DNA of 64,000 nt from Microcebus murinus (GCF_040939455.1 NC_134113.1:10092501-10156500), one strand, 5' to 3'. Positions 1-11,876 are shown, counted from the stretch's first letter. Made by a program: numbers and translations. The notes: generated by a model from the letters alone, not told the origin.

Positions 1-261
<261 letters not shown>

Positions 262-275
<14 letters not shown>

Positions 276-350
276 TGGAGGCTCAAAGACGTGAAGTGGC
301 TTTCCAAAGTCACTCAGCTAGAAAGTCCTAGGACTGGAATTGGAATCCCG
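262..350 (-). repeat. MIR fragment
   Basis: The text ctgagtggaggctcaaagac, followed by a degenerate 'gtcactcagctagaaagtcc' block, matches the antisense MIR core (the region of tgaggctcagagaggttaag and cacacagctag). It is degenerate. Confidence 0.45.
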
Positions 351-1165
351 GTCTGAAGGATTCCCGGTCCAGGCGTCTGGCGTGAGGAAGGGCGTAGATG
401 TGAGGGGTTTGCACCGTGGCTGGGACCCCGCCCACAGAGGTGGCTTTGGGAGCAACACAGGGGTGTGTTGCAGCTCATTGTCCTTTTCCTTTGCCCACGC
501 TGTCCTCACTGCCTGAAGTACCCCACTCCACAGCCAGCTCTTCTGTGGGGCTGCCACATCACAGACTCCCTTTTTCTGTGGAGGGCTCGGGACTTCTCCA
601 GACTGAAGGCCTTTGTGTGGCGCCCTGGCCCTTTCCTTTGATGGGGTGAATTCGATTTCAGAGCCCTCATCACACTTTCCTGCCTCTGGGCCTGGCATTG
701 TGACACCTATCCCTTACCTCCTAAAGGCCTTGGGTTTTGTAGGCAGATGGGTCCGCTAGCTTCCCGAGTGAGTGACCAAATGTCAAGGCAGCTTTGTCTA
801 GCACTCAAAACAATCCCCAAAACTGAATGCTCACTGCCCTCCATTTGCATAGCTAAAAGAGCCGCTCAAGTTACCGCTTTGGGTACAAAAGTTCTCAATT
901 TTAGAAAACTGCACAATTGTGAGTTGTCTATCTTCTGCATTCCCACTTTCTATAAGCTTTTCAAGAGCCAAGGCCAAGCTTAGAACATAGTAGGTGCTCA
1001 ACTAGTAAACAAATCCCCAGGGAACCTGTCCAACACTCCTGAACACCATGCTGCCTGGATTCTTTGCTCCCATGCCCAGCCTGCGGGAACAAGGGGTCAG
1101 TGCCCCACCCTGCAGGGACTGCTTCCCACAGACACGCTCCCTTTCTGGTCAAGGTCAAGGGACAT
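351..1165. other. Intergenic stretch, nothing recognised
   Basis: Only short open frames occur on either strand, with no family resemblance and no splice-coherent structure. I see no promoter or RNA gene. Confidence 0.5.
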
Positions 1166-1242
1166 GGTGCAATATTGTATTTATTTCATTTATTTTTATT
1201 TCAAAATATTAAGGGGGTACAAATGTTTTTGTATTTAAAAGT
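1166..1242 (-). repeat. L1 3' tail, antisense
   Basis: Read on the minus strand this gives a segment like acatttgtacccccttaata followed by tgaaataaa and an A-rich tail. It resembles the L1 3' terminus also seen at 12,838-12,901. Confidence 0.45.
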
Positions 1243-1337
1243 GGGGGGGGGCTCTCTGGTTGAAAAGGCTCCCCCTGGCCAAATCTGGGAAAATTTGAGC
1301 ATCAAGATAAATAAGGGTAATAAAGGCTTATAACCTG

Positions 1338-1696
1338 TTTTTTTTTTTGTTTTGTTTTGTTTTTGATACAGAGTCTCACTTTGTTGCCCAGGCTAGAGTG
1401 AGTGTCATGGCATCAGCCTAGCTCACAGCAACCTCAATCTCCTGGGCTCAAGCGATCCTGCTGCCTCAGCCTCCCAGGTAGCTGGGATTATAGCATGCGC
1501 CACCATGCCTGGCTAATTTTTTCTATATATATTTTTAGTTGGTCAATTAATTTCTTTCTGGTCAATTAATTTCTTTCTATTTTTAGTAGAGATGGGGTCT
1601 CGCTCAGGCTGGTTTTGAACTCCTGACCTCGAGCAATCTGCCCGCCTCGGCCTCCCAGAGTGCTAGGATTATAGGCGTGTGCCACCACGCCTGGCC
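1338..1696 (-). mobile_element. Strepsirrhine Alu
   Basis: Full-length dimer in minus orientation, from poly-T/(TTTTG)n to cacgcctggcc, with the lemur-type ttggtcaattaatttc linker. The linker holds a direct duplication of 19 bases (1,541-1,559 and 1,560-1,578). Probable imperfect target duplication ataacctgtt (about 1,330) / ataaacctgtt (about 1,697). Confidence 0.9.
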
Positions 1697-1699
1697 ATA

Positions 1700-2209
1700 A
1701 ACCTGTTCAATATGATGAAAATCTAGGAGTCCCTACTGCTATAAATAAGTAAACAAATAAACACATAAGGGAGAAGCAGAAAGAATGATGGGGGCAGAAA
1801 GTGACTATCCTGCAACCACCATAGTAATGATGCATTGCAACAACAGTCATCAATGGATATGAAAACTTGACAAGAAGTAAGATATTTACATAGTTTCAAG
1901 ATATTTCCTCACAAGACAATTATTAATTTTGGAGGGAAAAGTAACTCTCCAGTGGAGAAATTCGACAGATAGAACCTTCACTAAGTGATCAAAGTCAGTG
2001 TGCTAAATGGCCAGGAGGTTTGTAGCTTAGGCAATAATGTCATACCCATGCTTATCTCCTGTTGTTGATGATTGTCCTGTGGTCACGTAAGAGAACGTGT
2101 CCTTGATTGTAGCAAATACGCACTGGAGTATTTAGGGTTAAAGCGGTCTCGTGTCTGCAATTTGCTGTGAAATGGTTCTGAAGAAAACGTGCAGATAGAG
2201 AGTGTCATG
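1700..2209. other. Intergenic stretch, nothing recognised
   Basis: AT-rich non-coding sequence between an Alu and an MLT1 LTR. No convincing open frame, repeat consensus or RNA gene was seen. Confidence 0.45.
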
Positions 2210-2935
2210 TGCTTAAGTGTGTCCCCCTGAAATGTGTGTGTTGAAGTCCTAACCCCTGAACATCTCAGAATGTATTTGGCGATAATGTTGTTTTTTTTTT
2301 TTTTTTTTGAGACAGAGTCTCGCTTTGTTGCCCAGGCTAGAGTGAGTGCCGTGGCGTCAGCCTGGCTCACAGCAACCTCAATCTCTGGGGCTCAGCGATC
2401 CTACTGCCTCAGCCTCCCGAGTAGCTGGGACTACAGGCATGCACCACCATGCCCGGCTAATTTTTTGTACATATATTTTTAGTTCGTCAATTAATTTATT
2501 TCTATTTTTAGTAGAGACGGGGTCTCGCTCAGGCTGGTTTCGAACTCCAGACCTCGAGCAATCTGCCCACCTCGGCCTCCCAAAGTGCTAGGATTACAGG
2601 CTGAGCCACCACGCCCGGCCTGGCGATAATGTTTTAAAAGAGGTAAGTAAATTAAAAGAAGGTCTTTAGGGTGGGTCCCCATGCTATCTGACCAGTGTCC
2701 TTACAAGAGGAGATTTGAATGCAGAGAGACAGGAGGGTGTGCACACAGACAAAGACCACACAAGGTCACAGTGAGAGGCAGCCGTCTGCAAGCCACCGAG
2801 AGAGAAACCAACCCTGCCGATGCCTTGATTGCAGGCTTCCAGCCTCCAGAGCTGGGAGGAAATAAATTTCTGTTGTTGAAGCCACCTGGTCTGTGACTTT
2901 TTGTTACAGCTGCCCTTGCAAACTGATACAAGTGG
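2210..2935 (+). mobile_element. MLT1-class LTR (ERVL-MaLR), split by an Alu
   Basis: The left part (2,210-2,289) has the 'gtgtccccctgaaat...gttgaagtcctaacccc' start typical of MLT1 LTRs. The right part (2,634-2,935) has the ggaaataaatttctgttgtt polyadenylation region and ends near gcaaactgataca. This is an ancient solitary LTR with no internal retroviral sequence. The Alu at 2,290-2,620 inserted into it later. Confidence 0.7.
2290..2620 (-). mobile_element. Strepsirrhine Alu with exact target duplication
   Basis: Complete minus-strand Alu with the ttcgtcaattaatttatttc linker. It is bounded by the 13-base duplication tggcgataatgtt at 2,277-2,289 and 2,621-2,633. The duplication shows that the host MLT1 LTR was continuous before insertion. 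Confidence 0.95.
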
Positions 2936-3094
2936 ACAGGAGTTTTGTAAAGCAGTATGGTGTGATGAGGATATGATAAAATATTCACATTTGGAGAAAC
3001 TTGATGAAGAGCATAAAAAAATTCTCTATTATTCTTGCAATTTTTAAGTTCAAAATTATATCATAATGGAAATATTTTTGTTGTTGTTTTAAAG

Positions 3095-3290
3095 TAGAGA
3101 CTCTCAAGTCAGTCTATAGGTTCAAATCCTGGCCCCACCCTCACTAGCTGACTTCATCCTCATCCTCTGTAAACTGGCCCTGATAATAGTGCCTGCTTCA
3201 CGGGTTGTGAAACAATTTAATGTGTCCGAGTTTATAAGCCTTTGGCACGGTGCTTAGTGTAATGCAATAAAAGATCAATCAATAATATTG
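3095..3290 (+). repeat. MIR
   Basis: The segment runs from gttcaaatcctggccccacc through the tagctgacttcatcctcatc and ctgtaaactgg core to a gcttagtgtaatgcaataaa end. That is the expected order of MIR in plus orientation. Confidence 0.65.
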
Positions 3291-3600
3291 GGTTAGAGAG
3301 AGGAGTCCTCTAGAGTGGCCAGGACACTCCCTCTGAGAAACCTGCTCCTTCTCCAGCTGAGTGACACTAGTCAGGGATGACCTCACCCTGCCGAGAGAGA
3401 CCTCACCTGCTGCCAACTGGGAGGGACCTTGTTGCCAGTTTCTAGGGAGGGAGCCTCTGTCAGCACAGTCCAGCAGAACTCTAGGTGGCCCAGCTGGTCC
3501 CCTGTTCACCTGCTAAAGGGTCCAAAACCACCAAACATGCCCAACCACATCCCTGTGGGCCCCTGGCCCATGGTGGGCGTCTTGCCTGTGGCAGGTGCCC
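3291..3600. other. Intergenic stretch, nothing recognised
   Basis: GC-richer non-coding sequence between two MIR copies. The overlapping short open frames on both strands look like chance frames. Confidence 0.4.
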
Positions 3601-3604
3601 AGTA

Positions 3605-3745
3605 ACAGTGACAAGCTTGACCCGGGCCCAGGCTCTGCCGCTTGGACCCAAACCTTGGCTGACCGAGTGTGGGGCACATCTTTCTCCAAGCTTCAGTTTC
3701 CCCACCTGCAGAGTGACAGCATAGGGTTAGATCAGTTTTCAAACA
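3605..3745 (+). repeat. MIR, degenerate
   Basis: The part 'ccaagcttcagtttccccacctgcagagtgacagcatagg' is the MIR core in plus orientation, preceded by a 'ctctgccgcttggacc' segment. Confidence 0.5.
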
Positions 3746-4059
3746 ATCTCAAGCCACACCAAAGTTTTTTCCAAAAAAGGTCGACTCTGCAGCCAGCCTC
3801 ACGTTGTCAAACAGCGGGAAGGCGGGCTGGCCTTGCGTTCCCAGTAGGATGTTCTCTGGAGGCCCCGAGATTGGATTGCCAGGCCCTCCGTGAGCTCCTG
3901 GCCCTGGCCCCGCTCAGCAGGGCAGCAGTCCCTCCGCTGGGCTGGGTCCCACATTTCCTGTGGGTCCCTCTGCTGGGTGGGAGTGATGTCAAAGGGACCC
4001 CTTTCAGCACCTCCAGGGTACATCACAGACCTCTCACCAGTTTCTTATTACTGGTAATT

Positions 4060-4570
4060 AATATAATTAATATGATTATTGCTGCTGTTTGGGAGCCACT
4101 GCCTTTGTGCCAGGCACTGTGCTAAATGCCTGGGACCTATTTCCACAGTACACGTCTTCCTGGCTCTTTTCTCCCACGCCAAAGAAACCAACCATGAGAA
4201 CAAAATTATCTGTACTTTCATCACATTTCCATGTCTTTATAACCTCAACTTTTGCTTCTCACACGAAGCCCTCCCATTGAGAGGAAGGGGGTTCACCAAT
4301 GATCAGCCCCATTTTAAAGCGGAGGGAATGGACAGCTTGATTGATTCACCCACCTCCGGGGAGCACCCGTGGGTGCCGGGTGTGGTGCTCTCTGTAGCTG
4401 GTCGCCCTTAGTCCTCGCACCGTGTTAGCACTAAGGTGTTACCGTGGCTGTGTTGCAGATGAGGAAATCGAGACTGTGAGAGGTGAGGAAACTTGCCCAT
4501 TATTGCACAGCCAGTCCTGGCAAGGAGGACTTGAACTCAGGCTGGGCTGACTCCAGGGCCAGTGCTCTCT
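4060..4570 (-). repeat. MIR, probably two adjacent fragments
   Basis: The segment at 4,060-4,140 carries gtgccaggcactgtgctaaa. The segment at 4,370-4,570 carries cagatgaggaaatcgagact and a degraded 'cttgcccattattgcacagcc'. Both are antisense MIR landmarks. The spacing is too large for one element, so two fragments or an interrupted copy are likely. Confidence 0.55.
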
Positions 4571-4890
4571 CCCGCTGCCCCTGCCAGGGAGAACCTGCTG
4601 GGCTTTGTTGGGGAGAGAGAGAGTCGCTATTTCATAGAGTACACGCCGGTCCTCCCTGCGGCAGCCTGGCTGGGATCCTGGAGGAATCCTGTGCCCTCTG
4701 CCCCCTGTTCTTCCTTTTTCTTTTCTTCCTACTTTGGAAATCCTAAGGTCAACTGGGCAGGGGCTGGTGGAGGGAGACTCTGGACAGGGCCACTGTCCTC
4801 AAATGCAAGGATCCTGCGGGAAGTGTGATTGGCCGGTGAGGAGAGAAGCTTTTCTGAACAAATCCAGATCACCGCAGTAACTGCTGTTAT

Positions 4891-6187
4891 TAAAGGTTAT
4901 TAAGCAGGGAACGTCTGACTTCCTTAAGTACTAAGTTTGACAGTTGCTATCTCTGACATTTCACTTTGACACTTCTTGTTTTATGTTTATCGTGAAGGTT
5001 CAGCCTCAGTCTTTCAAATGCATGTTTTGGCTTGTGATTATCTTTCAAATTTTTTTAGAGCACTTTCTTAGAGCAATATTTGGGAAACCATGGATAAGTA
5101 AAAAATTCATGTTATTTTCAAATACGAATTCTGTCGTGGGACCAATGCAGCACAGACAGCTCGAAATATCAATGAAGTGTTTGGGAAGGATGTGGCTAAT
5201 GAATGCACAGTATGTCCATAGTTTGAGAAGTTCCATTCTGGTGATTTTAATCTTGAAAATAAGCCACGTGGGTGACCTGAGACGAAGGTGGATAATGATG
5301 AGCTGAAAGCTGTAGTGGAAGTGAATCCATCTCAACCTACATGTGAATTAGCAGCAAGGTTTGACGTCACTATTTCAACAATATTGGACCACTTGAAACA
5401 AATGGGCAAGTAAAGCAGCTGGATAGATGGGTTCTGCATGAATTAAACGAGCGTCAGAAGAGAAATCGTCTGGAAGCTTGCCTTTCTTTGCTGTCACGAC
5501 ATAAAGGCGAACCACTTCTATACCGTATTGTTATGTGTGATGAAAAATGGATTCTTTTTGCCAACTGCAAGCATTTGGCACAATGGTTGGATAAAGATGA
5601 AGTGCCGAAACACAGTCCAAAACCGAATACTCATCAAAAAAAGCTAATGGTGTCTGTTTGGTGGTCCAGCGCTGGTATTATCTACTACAGCTTCATGAAA
5701 CATGGTCAGTCGATTACAGTGGTGTCTGCTGCAACTAATTGGATGAAATGGTGAGGATGCTAGTGATGAAGCAGGCAAGATTGGTCGATAGAGACAAGCC
5801 AATCTTCTTGCAAGATAACACTAGACCACATGTAGCACAAACAACATTGCTCAGACTACAGAGGCTGGACTTGGAAACTCTCTGTCTTCCACTGTATTCA
5901 CTAGACCTTGCACTGATTGACTGCCACTTCTTCCAGGCTTTAGACTACTTCTTGCAAGGAAAAATATTCAATTCTCAGAAAGCTGGGGAAAATGCCTCTA
6001 GCGATTTCATTGCCACTCACTCTGCAGGCTTCTTCACTGCTGGCATAAACAAGCTACTGTTAAGATGGCAAAACTGTGTCAACAGTTTAGGTGCATACTT
6101 TGATTAATTGTACTGCTTCTTGTTTGAGATGTAATAAACTACACTTTGGAACCGAAATCAGACATTTCATATTTAGTGACCCTAATA
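4891..6187 (+). mobile_element. Mariner DNA transposon, defective
   Basis: A roughly 1.3 kb element of mariner length. Degraded inverted ends are visible. The left end near 4,894-4,924 (aggttattaag to gtctgactt) pairs with the right end near 6,154-6,186 (aatcagacatttcatattta to gaccctaat), and both abut TA. The transposase reading frame starts at an ATG at 5,090 but meets TAA at its fourth codon. Frames change near 5,411 and near 5,735-5,754, so no intact enzyme is encoded. The catalytic aspartates are still present: D at 5,539 (MCDEKW), D at 5,814 (LQDNTRPH) and D at 5,919 (LIDCHFF). The last two are separated by 34 residues, the D,D34D signature of mariner. Similarity to the cecropia-type mariners (Hsmar1/SETMAR group) is inferred from recalled motifs. 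The frame ends in GAYFD and TAA at 6,107. Confidence 0.9.
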
Positions 6188-6189
6188 TT

Positions 6190-6320
6190 ACTGTTTATGA
6201 GATACTTCCTTTGTGCCTAAAAGTCGTCATCTCACAAAATTCTGTCAAATATCTTTATCACCGCCACTTTACAGATGAAGAAACTGAGGCTCGGAGAGGT
6301 GAGACCCTTTGCTGAGGGCC
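6190..6320 (-). repeat. MIR
   Basis: It carries tacttcctttgtgcctaaaa, then ttacagatgaagaaactgag and ggctcggagaggtgagacc, which is the antisense MIR order. It abuts the right end of the mariner. Confidence 0.65.
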
Positions 6321-6425
6321 CTCCCCGCCCATGTGTGAATATGAGTATTTCACAGCTACTTCACCAGCACTGGGTGTTCTCATTTTCTAAGCTCTGCTAA
6401 TGTTCTAGGCAAATGCTGTTATCTT

Positions 6426-6755
6426 TTTTTTTTTTTTTTTGAGACAGAGTCTCGCTTTCTTGCCTAGGCTAGAGTGAGTGCCATGGCGTCAGCCTAGCTC
6501 ACAGCAACCTCAAACTCCTGGGCTCAAGCAATCCTCCTGCCTCAGCCTCCCGAGTAGCTGGGACTACAGGCACGAGCCACCATGCCCGGCTGATTTTTAT
6601 ATTATATATATTAGTTGGCCAATTAATTTCTTTCTATTTTTATGGTAGAGACGGGGTCTCGCTCAGGCTGGTTTTGAACTCCTGACCTTGAGCAATCCGC
6701 CCGCCTCGGCCTCCCAGAGTGCTAGGATTACAGGCGTGAGCCACCGCGCCCGGCC
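6426..6755 (-). mobile_element. Strepsirrhine Alu with exact target duplication
   Basis: Full minus-strand Alu with the ttggccaattaatttctttc linker and a ccgcgcccggcc 5' end. It is bounded by the 15-base duplication aaatgctgttatctt at 6,411-6,425 and 6,756-6,770. The perfect duplication suggests a fairly young insertion. Confidence 0.95.
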
Positions 6756-6770
6756 AAATGCTGTTATCTT

Positions 6771-9700
6771 ATTTAAATTTTTCTTTCTCTGAATAGGAAT
6801 GAGCTTAACTACATTCCTATATGCTTGTTATCCACTTGGGTTTTTTCTTCTTTTGTTCATGTACTTTGACTATTTTAGATATACATTTTTACGTTTGCAA
6901 ACTGCTGTTTTAGGAACCCAAGACTTAGTACTACACATGTTCCCATTTCCCCCACCCCACTCCTCCATCATTTATTCCCTCTAAAAGATTTCTCCCCAGG
7001 CGGCTTCAATATACTTGGACATTTGCCGTCTCTCATCTGAGTCCCTTCCACGCTGAGTCCATAAAACCGTAACCGGGCACCACCATGCTGTCCGCTCCAC
7101 CCCTGCACGCCAGCTGCTCTGGGCTTCTGGAGAGAAACCGCCATTGGGGCCACAGCCACCACCGCAACAGCTGGGGCCACACAAGGCCATCTTCCCCAGT
7201 CACAACCAGGCCCTCAGAGTCGCCAGGAATCCTTCTTTGGGTCACAAATCAACTCACTCCATGCTTCAACCACACTTTTGCCACACACCTTGTCCTCACC
7301 TCCATTAAACCGGCTCACCTGCCACCTGCCACCACAGGGGCCATCTGACAGGCTCTGCCTCTGCGCCCTGCACCTGTCCTCTCCCCCGGTCTCCCAGTCC
7401 CTGCAGAAGCTGTCCCTTGTCCTGCCCCAATCCCACCTCTTTTCCTTCCTGGACCCCCAGGCCCACGGGCCAGCCCTGAAATTCCTCCAGTGGCTGTCAT
7501 CTCTAACCACACCCTTAACCCGCCTTCCCTCCTCCCTCACCCCGCCCTCATGGCTGTCCCTCCTTCCCTTCCACAGCCACACCCCACGGTGCCCTCACTG
7601 CCCCTTGCAGTCCAGCGCTGCCCACACTGCACCTCTGAAGGGACTCTTGCTGGGGTCCCTGTCACTTCTTTGCTGCTAAATCCAGGGTCCATTTCAGCCC
7701 TCATCTGTCTTGATCTCCAATAACATGCAACACCCCTTCCTTTTTAATTTTTCCTCCTTTTTATAAATACTCTTTCCTCTTGGCTTCCCCAGCTTGGATT
7801 TCCGGCTCACGTTTCAGCCTCTGTCCCTAGTCCCTCTTGGCCTCTTAATTCTTAGTGAGGCTCAGAGCTTTGGCCTTTGCCCTCTCTCTTCTCCCTGGAG
7901 AATCTTATCCCCCACTCAGGATTTCAGGGGCGTCTCCCAAATCACCCTCTCGTGCTCACAGTTGTTTCCCTCATGGGCCAGATCCGCTAGTGCAACTGCG
8001 TGGCCGTGGCCGGCAAGGATTTTCCCCTGCCCTCCCCCGGCACGTCCACCTGGACATTGTCACAGTAGAGCTCAGCGTCACCCTCCCCATCTCACTTCTC
8101 CAACAGGTTGATGACACCACCTTCTCCCCAGTCACCCAGGGAGAAACTAGGCCACCACGCTTTCCTGTCCCTTTCCCTCACTCCCACAGCTAACTAGTCA
8201 CCTCCTTAACTTCTTTCTGTCCTCTCTCTCCCTTCCTCAGCCATGGCCCCAGCAGGAGCCACGGCATCTCTCCTCAGGACAATGGCAGCAGCCTCCTGCC
8301 TGGGCCCCTGAGTTAGTTTTACCGATTGCCCTTGTGCCCTGCACGGCGCCAATGGCAGGCCAGCCAAGCACGGATTCTCCGGGGATCTTTGCGACTCATC
8401 CTTATTCCTACTGCAGCCTGGGGGCAAGTCGGCTCTGCCTGGGCTGACTGTGTGATTTGCAGCAGAGTTTCAGGGGCCCCTGGGATATGAAGGGGGACCA
8501 CCAGGACTGGCTGCAGAGGATTCCAGCTCATGGCGACTGTGGCTCTGCCCACTTTCTTACACAAGGGCACCCCTCCTCTCTCCCAGCCACCTCGCTGGCT
8601 ATGCCTGCCCTGTCATCACCGGGGGCTGCAGACCCCTCCCAGCTCTCTGTGGTCTTTCCCAGCCTCCGTCACCTCCCTGGGGGCTTAAAGGGCCCCTGTA
8701 TGTTGTTGTGTGCCCTGCGCCCTCCCTTCTCCTGATTCTGCCTGTGCCAGCTACAGTGGGGCTTGCTGGAGCTGACTGTCCCGAGCTGGGTCCGTCACAG
8801 CCCCAACTCCTGGCTGGAGCTGACCGGCTCGGAGGTAGGCACCGCCCAGTCTGCCCAACTGCAGTTCTTCCCAGGAACTGAGGGAGGAAGGCCAGTCTGT
8901 CTCTGATGGTGAGAGCCGAGGGTTGTGAGGGGCCGTGTGCCTCTCCTCGGGTGGAACAAGCACAGGGAGAAGAGGAGGAGGATGCACGGAAGTCAAGGGG
9001 GGCGTGCAGGGCCTGGGGAGGCTTCACCCCTCGGCCCCTCTTCATTGGGTTCCAGGAGATTCTCTGGCCACTTTCAGGTCAGTTGGCCTATCTGCCCGCA
9101 CTGAGTTGAGCTGGGCTTCTGTCACTAACAGTCGAGGTAGTCCTGAGCCATCTGGTCTCCTTCTTCTCAATCCTACAGAGCCCTGTCCCTCTTCGCTCTG
9201 TCCCCTCCACCAGGAATCTACAAATAGGGCTGTATTGCCATGTGAAATTAATCTGTACATCTTCACAAACGCTCATGCTGCAAACTGACTGGGAACATGA
9301 TGTGCAGTTGATCAGGCATGTCATTATAAACAGAACCTCATTGCCTTGTCAGGCAATGGAGAAGACATGTGGGGGTATTCACAGGTAATCTGGTTTCTCT
9401 CGCTTTCTGGCCACACATGTGGTAGGAACACAATCCCTGCCTCTCTTGAAGTTGGGTATGGCCATGTAACTTGCTGTGGCCAACAGATATGTGAGCAGAG
9501 GAGTCACGTGTCACTTCTGAGCAGGAGCTTTAAGAACCAGGGTCTGATTCACGGCATCCCCCTCCCCTGCCACCGTGGTCTGGAAGCCCGTGTTGGGAGG
9601 GTGCCCCTCAGCCTGGGGCCTGAGTGACTGGGATGAGCAGAGACACCCACCTCCCCACATCAGACACGCACAGTGAACAAAGACGCAAACATATCTTAAG

Positions 9701-9815
9701 CCAAGGAGATTGTGGACTTGCTCAGTACTCCAACATTCTCTCACTTGTTCTGCTGGATATAGCCTAGAACAGGATACATTAATAAGCTCTTGATTTTGAC
9801 TATATATTCTTGAGC
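6771..9815. other. Intergenic, pyrimidine-rich in its middle
   Basis: About 3 kb without a supported gene. Positions 7,260-8,300 are strongly C/T-rich on the + strand, which yields several overlapping chance frames on both strands. Parts of 7,800-8,300 vaguely recall the interior of L2, but I could not fix an alignment. No MAFF-like bZIP coding sequence, the expected upstream neighbour in human, was found here. Confidence 0.5.
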
Positions 9816-10516
9816 ACTGTATTTTTCTGTCTGGGCTGCTATGACAAAATACAGTCATGTGCCACATAACAACTTTTGGGTCAGCAACAGACTGTATGTA
9901 CAATGGTGTTCCCATAAGATTATAATACCATAATTTTACTGTACCTTTTCTAAATTTAGACATGTTTAGGTACACAAATACTTGCCATCACATTACAATT
10001 GCCTGCAGTATCCAGTATAGTAACACAATGCACAAGTTTGTAGCCTAAGAGCAATCACGCCAAGGTGTGTAGTAGGCTAGACCACCTAGGTTTGCGATGT
10101 CCATACAATGCAATCCTGCCTAACCACACATTTCTCAGAGCACGTCCCTGTCCTTAAGTGACACGTGACTACACCTTTGACATGGATAGTTTGCAAACAA
10201 TAGAAATTTATTGCTCACAGTTCTGGAAGCTTGGAAATCCAAGATTAACTCACAGCAGATTCAGTGCCTGGTGAAGGCTCACTATCTGCTTCAAAAATGA
10301 TGCTTGTCCCTGTGTCCTCACATGGCGGAAGGGCAGAGGGGCAGAAGCCTCCTTCAAGATATTTTTATAAGGGCGCTAATCGCACCCATGAGGTGGGCCC
10401 TCAGGACCTAATCATCTCACAAAGGCCAGACCTCATAGCACTCCTGCATTGGTGATGAAGTTTCAACATATTAATTGAATGTTTTGGGGGGAGTATGTGC
10501 ATTCAGATCATAGAAC
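9816..10516 (-). mobile_element. MLT1-class LTR, antisense, split by a pogo/Tigger-type element
   Basis: The left part (9,816-9,851) reads 'ttctgtctgggctgctatgacaaaata'. The right part (10,172-10,516) continues with acaatagaaatttattgctc, cctgtgtcctcacatggcgg and 'ataagggcgctaatcgcacccatgagg'. This is the reverse of the MLT1 LTR order. It is an ancient solitary LTR without coding sequence. Confidence 0.7.
9852..10171. mobile_element. Non-autonomous pogo/Tigger-type DNA transposon (MER8-like)
   Basis: A 320-base insert in the MLT1 LTR. Its ends are imperfect inverted repeats: cagtcatgtgccacataac at the left and taagtgacacgtgacta at the right. The interior (cccataagattataatacca, gcctgcagtatccagtatag, gtgtgtagtaggctagacc) matches my memory of the MER8/Tigger4 group. 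No transposase frame is present. Confidence 0.7.
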
Positions 10517-11074
10517 AAATGATGATTTGGAAAACCATCTTTGCCTTGTATTCCAGTGCTTTTTCACAACAGGCAATTGTCTGTCTATTTGAGCAAGTCT
10601 GTATTACATCGTGAACTCTAGGGACAGGACAGAGATATCGTTGGTGTCCCCACACCACGAGGAGAGAGGCCAGGCACCCAGCACGGATGTCATAACTAAC
10701 GGCCAGCGAAACGGAAATGAGGAGGAGAAAGAAGACAGGGATGAAGGCCTCGCACACCTGACCCCCAGCGACTCCACGCCAGACGTCCCCATCCTGAGCT
10801 GCCAGACTCCGCCCTGAGGACCAGCTTTTCCTCAGGCCACAGTGTGTCCTGGGAGCCCCAGAGCTGGGCTGGCTTTTCCCCTTGGGACGAGAACACATGT
10901 GGCTGCTGCCTCACAGCTCAAGGTCACCAGCACTGGCTCTCCTCCCGAGGAGGGCACAAGCCCAGGGGTCCCTCACCAAGTCAGAAGCCACATAGCGAGT
11001 GTAACCACACAGCTGCCTGTGGCCTCTGTCCCTCCCGTCACCTCTCCCATGGCAGCAAAGGGATTTTTCCATCT
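10517..11074. other. Intergenic stretch, nothing recognised
   Basis: Overlapping short frames on both strands look like chance frames in GC-rich DNA. I found no conserved motif or RNA gene. Confidence 0.4.
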
Positions 11075-11348
11075 TGCTCCCTGCCCTTAACCCTTCCAGG
11101 GTTCCCACTGCCTGCAGGACAAGGTCCGCATCCTCGGCCTGGCGAGAGACCCTCCACAGCGGCCTCCGGGGCCTGCTGTCCGTCCGCGCCAGGCTCCGGC
11201 AATGCTCGGTTCCCGGTGGTTCTCCACACGGCACACAGGGTCTCGCGAGGCTGACCTTTGTCCCCACGGTTTCTTCCACATGGAACTTTCTGGCTTTCCC
11301 AATCCAGCCAGCAAATTCCTACTCAACCTCGGACACCCAACTTAAGAA
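11075..11348 (+). repeat. L2 fragment
   Basis: The stretch gttcccactgcctgcaggac followed by 'aaggtccgcatcctcggcctggcg' matches the recalled L2 consensus segment on conserved interior codons. It runs up to a hAT-type insertion. Confidence 0.5.
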
Positions 11349-11543
11349 CAGGGGTCGGTAAATTCTGTAAAGGACCAGAGAGAAGTACGTCGGCTTCGCA
11401 GGCCGTAGAGGTTGTGTCCTGCTTACTCAACTCTGCCACTGCAGACGGCGCGGGCATGTGTAAATGAACGGTGTGGCTGCATCCAGTGAAACTTGTTTCT
11501 AGAAACAGGTGGCAGGCAGGATAGTCTGCCCACACCTGCCCAA
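11349..11543. mobile_element. hAT-type non-autonomous DNA transposon
   Basis: The left end caggggtcggtaaattctgt is followed by aaaggaccagag, ctcaactctgccactgcaga and 'acggtgtggctgcatccagtgaaact'. That is the order of the common primate hAT MITEs starting CAGGGGTCGGCAAAC. The right terminal repeat is poorly preserved, near gtctgcccacacctgcc. Confidence 0.65.
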
Positions 11544-11876
11544 GAGTAATCTCACAGAGCTTCCCAGAACGAAGGGTTAAACAATGCCTTCTAGCAATGA
11601 CTTCTGTCCCTTACACACTTTATCATAACACAAACTCAGACCGTAATGACTCTGTGGTGAAGATTAAGTGGAAAGGTGGTCATACCAGCATCCTTTACCT
11701 GGGCTCCTGCAACAGCCTCCTCACTGGTCTCCCAGCCTCTGCCATGCTGTTGTAGTCTGTCCTCACAGAACAGACATACTTTGTTAAAATGTAAATCTCA
11801 TCAGGTTACTCCTCTGCTCAAAAACCTCCCATGGCTACCTCTTTCCCTAAGGTTGAAAGCCAAAGTCTTTTCCTTT

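Noticed and set aside
2234..2591. Short frames such as the one with HHHARLIF
   Set aside because: These are the usual translations of antisense Alu sequence.
3118..3140. GGTTCAAATC-like tRNA B box
   Set aside because: It belongs to a MIR, which is tRNA-derived. No cloverleaf or acceptor stem is visible.
5488..6107. Mariner frames as a domesticated transposase gene
   Set aside because: The start is cut by a stop at codon four, the frames shift at least twice, and there is no SET-type fusion or splice structure.
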